DNA from: Heligmosomoides polygyrus polygyrus
Taxonomy: Eukaryota > Nematoda > Chromadorea > Rhabditida > Heligmosomidae
Reading direction: 5' to 3'
NCBI GenBank assembly: GCA_947396885.1
Contig: OX377201.1
Span: 26,761,923 to 26,825,922 of the forward strand
DNA: 64,000 nt
In this document: one piece after another, positions 24,044 through 35,200 of the stretch
Numbering within the stretch: position 1 is the first letter of the stretch
Layout of the letters: every line of letters begins with the position of its first letter
The notes under the pieces: model-generated
The model's database searches: none
What the model saw: only the letters and a program-made list of their open reading frames with translations
What the model was told of the DNA's origin: nothing
Program-made: the position numbers and the translations under genes

Positions 24044-25209
24044 ACACCACTACGATAGCAACCTTGACTTCTTGAGACGACTTCCCTACAGTACAGCATA
24101 ATCTCAGTTTGTAAGAGTTAAGAAATTACATCGGAGCCGATACAAGAGCTTTGTATCAGCACCGATTCGCCGCAGTTAACACGTATACCCGTCGCATGTC
24201 AGCGTGTCTTGACTTACGAAACCCGCGGCGCGGTAAATCGATGTTCATGCAATGCCCCTCTGTGGTTTCTTATGCAAATTTTGAACCTGGAGGTGAGGCT
24301 ATACTAACAGTTCGTACAGTCGCAAGAACTCAAGTGTAACGGAGCCCTCGAATTATTCACAACGAAAAGTTGTCTAAATCTTTGATGATTGAACTTTCTA
24401 ACTGCCATTATCAGAACCATCTTCTCGACCTATTTGAAACTGAAACATCCTAGAACTGACCAGAAACATCATAAGAGGATTATGTCGCGACGAGTCACGA
24501 TATGCGTTAGGGAGCACGAGCTCCTCTGTTAGCCGCAAGGAGCTCTACCTTTGACTCGACCATGGGCTCTTCCGTCCGCTCGGTTGCCTAAGCTCCCATC
24601 AACTCGTAGCGGAGCCCCTCTCTTCGAATACCTAGTCAATCGAGAACGCAATCAAGCAAGCCCAGCAAAACTCAAAGGTGCCCCCTCAAGGATCGAAATG
24701 CAGACATAGCTAAGGTTTTGTTGGACGTCTACACTTCTGGAAGTTAGAAGAAATAAATAATGTTGGCAGTCTCTCTTTTACGCAGAAGCAAAGGACTTGA
24801 CTACCTTAACTAGACTTGGGAAGTCCCACGTTTAAACAGATTACATAGCTAGGAAAGAGAGAGCAGTAGACGTCTTATCGCATCGCAGCACGTTTGCACT
24901 CATCGCGCTTGTTGCACTCGCCGCGTGTTTCGCAAGTTCAGCTCGCTCACCACACGACATTCACGAGAACTGATTCCTCATGATCCTTCGATGTTCGCTG
25001 CGCTTTTCCAGAGTCAAGACACTTCTGCATTCTGTAGCTCACCTTCCTGTATACTAAGGCTCTCTTGACGGCATTCAACCTATATTCAAGCAAAGAACAA
25101 GGCGCAATTTTAGCTTGGGGAAAAATCGTTCGTTACTAGGAAACGAGTCGAACTCCTCGTTAAACGTACACAAGCAAAAAACTGAGGGGAAGTTGTCCTA
25201 GTACCAGAG

Positions 25210-25289
25210 CTCGGTTGGTCCCCAAACGAATGACGTGTTAGAGACCTCTAACGCGCTCTAACACGTCATTCGTTTGGGGACCAACCGAG
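25210..25289. repeat. Perfect 80-bp palindrome
   Basis: Two 34-bp arms (starting CTCGGTTGGTCCCCAAACGA) are perfect inverted copies around a 12-base loop, ACCTCTAACGCG. No target duplication was seen. Confidence 0.85.
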
Positions 25290-26914
25290 GACAGGACAAA
25301 GTCAATTGAAGATATCGCTAGATTGTTCAGTTCCTAGCGTTCAAAGTTGGAGCTATCCGTAAGCCAGAGAATACATAGCTATCGCAGTACTGAGTGGTTA
25401 GTGATCCGGTTCGATAGTGTTGTCAGGTTGATAATTACGCAGATTGGACATAAGTGATTATAGGAACACAACACCCTAACCTAACCTACGAGAGGTAGCA
25501 TTATACAATCTCCTTGTCTGAAAGGACAAACAGCATGCTTAAATTAGTTTTTCTAGCGATTATCGTTCCTCAAAGTTGATTATAGCGGTCTGTGCACTCT
25601 TAAGAATATTGATACGATTTGCGTCCAAGTCAGTTTTATCTGTTTTCGCATATCTGTCGCCCATCTCGTTCTTTCAGGTGCAACAACCACCAGCTTTGAG
25701 GAGGTGAAGATCGATTGGGAGTTTGTTGAGCGGTTGATGCCCCATGAAGTGATACTCGAGGAGCGCAGAAGCCAGCTCCGAACCCCCTGCGCGATGTGAG
25801 CAGTTTCCACACGAGCAGCTTGGCTGCACCACACCCTGGAGTCCCTTCCCTTGCCTGCTCCGAACCCCTCCCACCCTTGAGCGACAAGAGGTTCGCTCGT
25901 GTAATGCTTGCATTGAAGGATTTCGCGCCCCATCGCCAACGCCGTGTTGGCCTGTTTGAATTTTTACCTTTCGCGCCCGAACAACTCGTCCGAAAACTCG
26001 TCCGCAGTTTTTTGCTTGTGTGCGTTTAACGGCGACACCACCAGGACTGTCGTTCCTGAGTTGAAGACTGCTGCGTACTGTGATCTTGTTGATTAGGTTA
26101 GTGTGGTCTCGCATAAATGTTCATACACCTTTTTGCCTCTATTATCAAACAGAAAGGTTCTGTGAGCTACGGAGTAAGACTACTTTTTAGATATTCAACG
26201 TAAGCCCAGAAATTCACTCTGAAGCGTTTTTCCCGTATTTGCAGTACTCCGCGCAACACTAAAAGATTTGTGATTAGGGTCTCAAATAACCCCCACAGGC
26301 TAAGCGCGGCCGAGATAGGTGATCATGACCCCGACAGCTTTACAGTCGCCGCTACACTTACAACCGGAAAAAACCCGTCCGAGTTGTCCGGTGCGCAACG
26401 CCCACAGCCGCGCGATTTAAACCTGGATTTTTATTAGCCATGGAGCACCCTTGCTATAGACTCTATACGTTAGAGCCAGGGATGAGGGACGTTACTGAAG
26501 CTCAATGGGATTTTCCGTGCACCAGAAACCCCTCTCCCCCCCCCCCCCCCCCCACCCCACCCCGACCTTGTTTGCGCTGGACAAGCACGCAAATATCATT
26601 AGCTGCAGCGACTGATTAGCAGAGATGGGCAACTGCATGCGGTAACGATTTCCCTGAAATTCACTTCGAGACCACGGTGGACAACTCAGACGGGTTTTTT
26701 CTCGGTTGTAAGTTTATCAGCTTTACTCACCCGCTCCTATCGTAGTCTATCGTGGCCGAAATTACAAAAGCAGATGCCAGATGCTTGATCAACACTCCAA
26801 ACAACTTCCTGGGGCGAAGTTTGGGTGAATTTTCTCGACCTCTTGTCAATCTCTGGGGTGGTATGAAATTACGATAGTGCGCGACTGCACCCCAAAGAAT
26901 CTCCAGAGTTTGGA

Positions 26915-27066
26915 AATCACCTCCCCAATAACGAACAGCCACACCTTCATCCGCTGGTTCGTACACCTCCTCGTCCACCAATGTCATCGGCCCGGAGTCG
27001 TCCTTGTTCGCATGATTTTGTCTCGTTTTCCGTTGGGAGCGACCGGAGTCCATCACGGGAAGTCTG
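26915..27066 (-). CDS. Possible first exon of an unrecognised minus-strand gene
   Basis: On the minus strand CAACTTCAG precedes ACTTCCCGTG and an ATG at about 27053, as at a trans-splice site. The frame MDSGRSQRKTRQNHANKDDS continues through LVDEEVYEPADEG to a GAG|GTGATT donor near 26916. Later exons could not be placed. Further along, the frame enters a repeat, so this may be spurious. Confidence 0.3.
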
Positions 27067-28509
27067 AAGTTGACTACACGGCCCTGCTCGATGTGTCAGA
27101 AGACCTGCCGCAATAGCTACCAGCGATCGAAAGAGGAAGAGGGGGCGAACGGCGCTTTTCTACGAAGCTGCTGTGTCTGGTTTCTCTACGCGCAACGCAG
27201 ACACGCAGAGGGTATTAGCCGTGGAGCGCGCTGAGCGCTCACTGAGGAAATGGCGTTCAAATTTCTAATCGCTTTAGAGAGGGACTTTTTTGAGAATTGT
27301 GAAGGCTGTCCATTTTTACAGCTCTCTATCTTATCTGTACTTGATTTTTGTTATTGGAAAGTTGTAGGCCCTTCATGCTAGATCTTCCGTGCTGTGATTT
27401 GGCCCGTTGAAGACAGAGCGGTTTAAAACCCTGAAGAAATTCTCAGCAACCATTTGTACACGCATTGTTTAGGGTATGTCTGGGATTCTGCTTCGGTGGT
27501 GCTCATCCACAAGATGTGTGACGACATCACGATACATTTCCTCAGTGGCTAAGGTGACCTTATTCAGTTCGTCGCAGTTACTTCTGCACTTTTATTACTT
27601 TGTATTTTAGACACCATTTACTATAAGAACTCCACATGCACTATACACCAACGTTCAAAAAAGGAATATACTTTTTAAAATGGGCAACGAGACACCAACG
27701 AGAGTGGTTGGTTACTACGTGGTGTGAGTTCGACCTTTTGATTTTTTCTTGAATTTTCGTTTCATACCTTTTTCTTCGGGAACATTATTTCCTTCACAAA
27801 GTTGAGGCTTTCGTGAATTGTTTCAGCTTTACATTTCGAAAAAGCTGAAGTGGCAGATCGTTCAAGGTTACTTGGATAATAGTTAACCGGTGTCTATTTC
27901 TAGTAGCCGTTAAACGTGCGCCAAAAATGTACGGATGAGTTTTTCGTATAACGCTCGGCTTGCGTGCTTCGCTCAGGCGACAGGACGCGAACTGTAGACG
28001 AGCCTCCTGGTTTAGACCTTAGATAAGAGATGAAGTGGCGGCGAAGGAGAGAAAAGGCACAGCATCAAACTTGGACTAAAACACCTTCAGGATGGGGCGC
28101 TATGCTCCCAAACACGGACCTACTTGACGCTTCGTTACGAAGTTTTTGCAGATTTGTGGGTGGAAAATAACGTTCCGTCAAGCCACTGAGCTACTGTGAC
28201 CACTGTAAACGTTCGATTAATCATGTTGGCCAGATATCAGTCCATAACACTTTCTATGTGGACGCTAACATATAACTTGTCACAAAAAAGCCTGGCCTGC
28301 CTTCTCGTTCTAATGTTGAATCTTGAATCTTATATACTAGTCATCCAGATTTCCTCACATCCCCGAAGAAACCGTGGAGAACAACAGTTTTATGTACAAC
28401 ATCGCGAAGGGTGAGGACTGGCCGACTTTAGCTACCTCGACGCCGAAGGTATGCAACGATGTGCCTATGATTCCTCTTTGGCCTTCTGGTCGAACAACGA
28501 CATTTTAAG

Positions 28510-28588
28510 GAAATGTACGAAGGGACAGTAAGGATGCTGATGGAGTATGGGGCAACAACAATGGAACACCTCGAGCTGTTGAATAAAC
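28510..28588 (+). CDS. Possible upstream (N-terminal) coding exon of the M3 gene
   Basis: The sequence after the TTTTAAG acceptor reads EMYEGTVRMLMEYGATTMEH and continues to a GTGAGT donor. It is a helical segment that would fit the N-terminal helices of an M3 peptidase. Its donor phase (1) does not match the phase-0 start of the exon at 29225, so another small exon or a different boundary would be needed. This is a weak call; transcript data would settle it. Confidence 0.3.
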
Positions 28589-29224
28589 GTGAGTCTTGTT
28601 CGAAATTTCTTCAATGTTCAAAATGGATACAGTTCGCTAGGGCATCTCTCGGGGTCAGTTTCTTACTTACTTAGGGAATCTCTGCTCATTTAGCACCTAG
28701 CAGACCTGGCTTCTCATAGTTAGAGCTTCAACGAAGTTCCTATGGAATGGGCTGTTGAGGCGCTATTCAAGCCATCTACACATTCAACTTTGCCTAGGAA
28801 AAGGCTGAATCATTGTCCGGGACGTGACCGTTAAGGCAGAGTACAGGGTAACCGGTTCCGTGTGGGCAACTACAATACCATGCCAGGCTTACGCCAGGAA
28901 TTGACCGTTGCTTACCATTGCCAATTATTCCGCACACCTTGTTCTTTATGAGTAAGTACGTGCTGCCCACATCTATTCGTTTAGAAGGTCCGAATATGCA
29001 CTAAATGAGCTCAGACGATGTCTTAAGCATAAAAGTGGATGAAAATTGATTAAAGGAAATTTGCCTAGAAAGCAATAGAAGCATTTCTGCGTCTCATGAG
29101 AGCTATTCCTGTTGTAATAGACAATTTATGGCCTCAAACCTGTTTTCAAGCGTTACCATTGATTAATATTTGTCTAAAATAAGTATTAGGATTTGCTAAG
29201 TGAACGTCAATACCACTAAATTAG

Positions 29225-32200
29225 GTAAGAACGCGAGGACCGAAAGCCTATGTTCTAGTGCCGGCTGAGGAACGTACTTTTGAAACTGTTGTCGAACCGC
29301 TTCTGACCGAAGAATACGATGTGGATTATGCTCTGCAGACGCTTCTCCTCAAAATGCTTACTGACTGGCCAGACTGTGATCGAAAACTTTTCGATGCTGA
29401 CCTACACCACGTGCGTTTTCACTTTTTTGGGATTTGTTTTGCCGTCGAAGGCAATATGTGAAGTGTTGTCAGAAAGTTCTGTTTCTTACCTTTGCTGGTG
29501 GGTGTTGAGTAGAAAATTAAGCTTTCCTGAAAGTTACTTGTGGCTCAGTTTGCCTTTTCACCCTTCTACTCTATTCTACTAGTTTTAGATCAAAATTATG
29601 AGCGCACGCGACCACATGGAGAAACTCTCCAATGCCGATTTTCAGGACGCTATTAAGGTATGTCGTTCATCTTAAAGGTAGACCAATTGGGGACTAAAAG
29701 TAACTCTCATTGCAGCAACTATATGACTCCAAAAATGGCTTGAACGAGTGGCAGTTACGACTACTTGAGTGGTACCTACTTGAGGTAAAGCTTACTGTGT
29801 TTACTACAGATGTATGGTGATTAGCATCAGTAACTATCCAGACCGTATATTCAGATACGTGCTAGCGGTTTAGACAAGAAAGATGACAAAACGAGGAAGC
29901 TCATTGGTTCATGGAGCAAATTCATTGACGAGTACCGCAGCAAGTACATGTGAGTGCAGTTGTTTTCTGTAATTTGTATGCAACACATAGGTATGTGGGC
30001 AAGGTACGCTCAATATAGCGCTTGTGGCGCAGTCGGTAGAAGTCGAGAGTTCTCGTTTACGTCATGAATTGGTTTCTGCTTTAGTTGGCTACAAGGCCTT
30101 TCAAACTTTCTATCCTTTTAGGGCTTCTAGACCAAACGTTTCTGAAAAGCATAGAAGCACTGGCTCGTCTATTGAGTAGCCAGTGCAGTTTGTAGTGTGG
30201 GCTAGATCTGCAGGTAAATATTAAGAAAGGTTTCGTTGGGTTGGATCTTCTTCCTTAATCTTTGAAGAACGTGGTGCCGTTTAGCATTTCCCTTACAAAG
30301 CTATACGAACCAAACGAACCAACGAACATTAAGCCAAAGCATGTGTTAGTTCGTAGCTATTTAGGCATTTAGATCGCATACTCAACGGACACGGAAACAT
30401 CTTTCTTTCTGAGACTGTTTCTATGCGTGATATAAAATGAAGAATAATTTGATTTTGAGCAAGGATACTGCTATGCATTATTACATTACACTTTCAGTTC
30501 GAACATCATGGCAACCAACGATCAAGCTGTTTTCACGATTACCGTCAGGGCAATGTTAAAGGATGCTCCACCTCACGTTCTACAGAAACTAGCAGTAGAT
30601 CCGTAGGTCTTTTTTAAAGTTTTATATTGACTCTTATTTTTTGTGGAGCGTTTCTTAAATGCCGTTATTTTCATTTCTAATGAGCTTTAAAAATTCCAAA
30701 CAGTGCATTAAATTAACAGGTGTCCTCCTGGTACTGCACGAGGTCTACCTAGCCAAGCCACAGGCATCATGGGGCTTTGGTTCGGCAGTCAATAATCAAA
30801 ATGTTGAAATCAAGAGTTCGAATAGATGGCGAATGCGTGGTCCTGCAATTCCCCCTTCTGGCCCATCTTTTCGTTACGACTATGAGAGTAGCGCATTGAC
30901 AAGTGAAGGGTCTGGAGCGTATTTCCAGCTATACGTTGTGGTCAGCATGGTGATGTATAAATGTTCAACACCAGTGATACACAGGTACAAAGTGCATGAA
31001 GAAGCTCTGAGCACAATACGGGCAGCGTATAAACAGGCTGTCACAGTCTGTTTCTATACATGGACCAATGACCTCGGAAAAACCGTCCTGCTCGGATTTT
31101 CAAAAGACGTCGGAGGTGGTTCAAGTGAAAAACGGGGTCTGTGGGTCCCGCAAATTATAGGTGAATCGGCATCAATACACTCTTTCCCTCATCTTGCCAG
31201 TCACCTGGAAATCAGAGGTCTGCTGAAGGTTTTCTAACACCTAACACCAACAGTGTCCGCCGACGGTCGAGTGGTGATCCACCTGCTCACGCTGAAGTGT
31301 GGCCCACCTTTAGGCAAGGAATATTCGAGGGAAGAAATCAAGCTGGGCGCACGGATGGCCAGCATACTCAAGAGGGGCGGTCTTTATGTACTAATGGTCA
31401 CCGCGCCCACGACCGCGACTCCGCGTGCGCGATGAGCTCCGCTGCGGTCGTGTGAGTTGTGGCTCATGACCTGCTGCAGACGCTAGGGTTGAGTTTTTGA
31501 TATCCCCTCCTGCTGTTGCAGGAGCTGCGGGAAAACATGCTCAGGTCCAGAAACTGAGTTCGAGTTATAAAACTAAACAACGTTCTAATGCTCAATTTTA
31601 TATGATGCTTCTTCAGGAAAATCTGAAAATATGACACACTATCGCAGTGAAACTCACTTTGTATACAATTTCTAACACTTGATGCGCAAGTTTTGATGCA
31701 GGTCTAGATATCACTGGCCGCTGAAGTCAATCAATTGCGACGTCTTCTGCCGCGCTATTCGCGGCGTCCGCGGCGACCATTCGTACATAATGTCCCGCAG
31801 CCCATATTCAAGGACTTCGAAGCACGTCAACTTGAAGTTGACGAAGACGAACAGCTGGAAGTGATGGAAGAAGAAGAGGAAGATTGGGATCCGCAAGATG
31901 AACTGATGGACGTGGAGAGGCAAGCAAGCAGTGGGCATATGATAACGTTTTCGGGTGGAACTCTTGTTTCGGAGGAAAGGGTTCGATTTCAATGGGAATT
32001 TGGTTGCGTGCTCATAACCGAAAAATCATTTTGTCGTGGCAGGTTACTCTCATATCATGACGACGCAAGCTGTGCTCTCTTTCTTTGAGCGTGTTTTCGT
32101 CCCACAGATGCCCGATAACTTTAATGTTATTCTGGACTAATGGGCTGCCTTCTCGAATCACGTGGCGATCCAAGCTACTATACCCGAGGGAAGACCTTGA

Positions 32201-35200
32201 GTATTCGGATTATACGGATTCAGATTCAGCCTGCCGACGTGGGCTTCTTCAGTTACATGAAGTCGCTTATGAAGCGATTTCACTCCCACGTCATTGTGCA
32301 CGACCTTCCTTTTGACCTGCAAAAAAGGGACAACATCCTCTCCACAGCATACAGCTGGAAAATGCGCAGAGAACGTCTGAAAATGATATAGACGTCAGAA
32401 TCCCCCAAATCTCAACCATTCAGTTGAAATGCAAAAATACAGAGTAACCAAACCTCGACCTTCCTCCCACGAAGCAACCTCACTTCCAATACGCTCCGAG
32501 CCGCTTGCCGGTAGAAGCATCGCGGGCGTACAAGACCCCCAGACTCGTGATGCACCGTATCCGATTGTGACCGCCTACTTCTTGGGTTTAACGAATTGCA
32601 AAAAATAAACACCTTTTCATGCTAATTGAGGGGTGGGGATTCTCCCTATATGACTCGCTTCCCCGTTCGGACATACGCTTTAGAACCTCCCCTTGTGAGT
32701 TATCAGTGCAACCTTATCAGCTGTTGGATTGAGCAGGGAATAGGTGAAGTTCTCAATCGAAATGTTTATTATCAGCCCTGTAAATGAATAACTAACGCGC
32801 ACTCTCGTTGTGATTCGTCTACGAATTTATTTCGCAGCCGCGTCAGGGGCGTCCCAGAGGGGACGAGTGTAGTTTATGTTAATTCGCTGGAGCCCTCTCA
32901 TTCTACATGTGGGCCACATTGTTGTCCTGTTCCCTGACTTCTGTGTCACAGATCGATGGTTTTTCCTCCTATCACCCTGTTGAGATACAGTTATTAGAAT
33001 GAGATCAAATGATCATCGATACCACCAACGCCTCTCATCGTTGTTGCGGCGCCTTCCCGCTTAAGGAACAAGAAGATCTTTATGTCTCTTGTCCAGAACT
33101 ATTGCGCGAGGAAGTCCGATAAGGATTTGCTGAGCGTTTTAAAGTTTTTCTGACAGTCTGCAGGATTCTGCCAATTACGACTGTTAATGATAGAGTGTTA
33201 CCCAGCCGCATTACGCGGTCGTGCCCACGAATTTTCAACGAATTGGTGCAGGCAATAGTTGGCGACACTCCGAATATCGGTGAATCTTGAAGCTCACAGA
33301 TTCGACGAGCTATTACCCACACCCCGATTCAAGGAACCTTTTTTCGGGTTCCGCCCAGGCTAACCATAAAAACAATCGTTTGATAACATGGAGACGACAT
33401 CATGAGTGGAGGTAAAGTGGCGCCTGTTGCTCCAGCCCTTCATTTGCCTTGTTACTTTACACTTTACGTTACATGCTTTACTTGATGGCGAACGTGTCTA
33501 ATGGAGATAAAACACTGCACCATCGGCTGGGCACCATAAGTCATTGCCTTAGGCCCCTGTTATACTCCCGCGGGAGCTTCCGCGGGACGTCCGCGGACGG
33601 ACGGTCCACCGCGGACGGTCGTCGTCGTCCCGGGGCGGCTAGCGTCGCATCGGAGCGCGTTTCCCGCGCCGAACTTCGCGGGGCGACATCCCACCCCTCT
33701 CGTCGTCTGTCGGCGGCGATCCGCGGACGGCGGGCGTGGCGGGCCGCGACGAGTGGCCCGGCGCCGGGTCCCGACGCGATTTTCGCCCATCCGCGGAAGC
33801 TCCCGCGGGAGTATAACAGGGGCCTTATTCAAATCCGCGTGAAAGATGCTTTTGCGACGTCCAGCTGAGGTATATTGTGTGACCCATTCCAAACAGGATT
33901 TGACTAATATTTGCCTTCATCCTTTCATGCTTTGAGTAGGGTAGCTGGAAATACTCTAAATTCACCTTCAGAACGAAGTGGGAGGAGGGACCTTGGCGCG
34001 GCCGTATGACTCCGCATACTCTTTACCCGTTCCTCAAGTACTGCGGAAATCGGCAACTGAGAGCAGAAGCGTGGGAGAAATGGATCAGCAAGGTGAATTT
34101 TAGCAACCCTTTACCAGTGTACCTGCTTTTTGCTTTTTATTGGTTTCATTGGCTTTTTGGAATCACAGCGGGTATCCAAGAGATTCCTTTGCAGAAGTGT
34201 TGGAGATTGCATACACATGTTTTCGTTTAGGCGTCATTCGATCACGACTTCTATAATAACTCCATAAACGTTGAAGAACTTCGCCATAACAAGTACGTTT
34301 CGCTTCTGTTCCTCTTGCTTACACATCTTTTCCCCAGCTCATTGGCATGTTTGCGCTAACTACTATTATACAGTTTGCCTTTCAATTGTTTTCAAGCTGT
34401 TAGAGTTTTCAACCAGCGAAGTGTAAATTGCTTCAGTGAAGGACTCGCGAAAACACTGGGCTACGCATCGGTTGCAGAGCATCGATTGGCGAACAAAATG
34501 GCAGCTTCTCCTGAGACGGTTCGCAACTTCATCACCGCGTGAGGACTGCTGAATATCTGACGTGCTCACAAAGACATTAAGAGGCAAATTTTAGGCTGAA
34601 CCGTCGTATTCGACCGGTTTTCATAGACCGCATGGAGTCCTGGACAGCTTTTGCACAAGCGAAAGAATTGATGTCCAGCAACTTACAGGCTCACGATCTC
34701 GCCTATATCTGCAGAAGAGAGGCGGAACAACACTATGAGTAGGTGGCACAGTTTTCGATAGCATTTTGTGTAGAATTATCTCCACTGGTTCATTTTAGCG
34801 TCGATCCACTGAATCTGATGAACCACTTTCCGTTTTGGCCAACATTCCACAACCTGACCAGCATCATTGGAAATATCTTTGGATTAGAATTCAAGGTTTG
34901 AGCCTCTTTGATGATCTGCCGTTGTTTAAGCTATCACATCATAAACTTTCAAGGACATTACTGAGAGCGGCCTCCAACGTGCTCATCCGGACGCCAGAAT
35001 ATTTTCCGTAAAAGACGTTACTGATGGACAGCACCTAGGAAGACTCTACATCGATCCGTACGATAGAGAAGGAAAACGAGGAGGATGGAACACGCTGTTG
35101 GGACGCAGTAAGTTCGGTTGTGGACGGCGTTGCTTTTTATAATACCTAATATGTACGGGGAACAAAAGTCGGCTCTAATTGGATTGTTATGGGTCATTTT

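Larger units (their letters stand above)
24044..28509. other. No confident gene; scattered candidate exons and repeats
   Basis: A + strand segment 25675-25790 could be an exon: CAG acceptor at 25679, then TSFEEVKIDWEFVERLMPHE, with a TGA at about 25797. An 18-base C run followed by ACCCCACCCC lies at 26536-26562. A copy of the fold-back motif found at 52.6-53.3 kb lies at about 26755-26830. Otherwise nothing can be supported. Confidence 0.35.
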
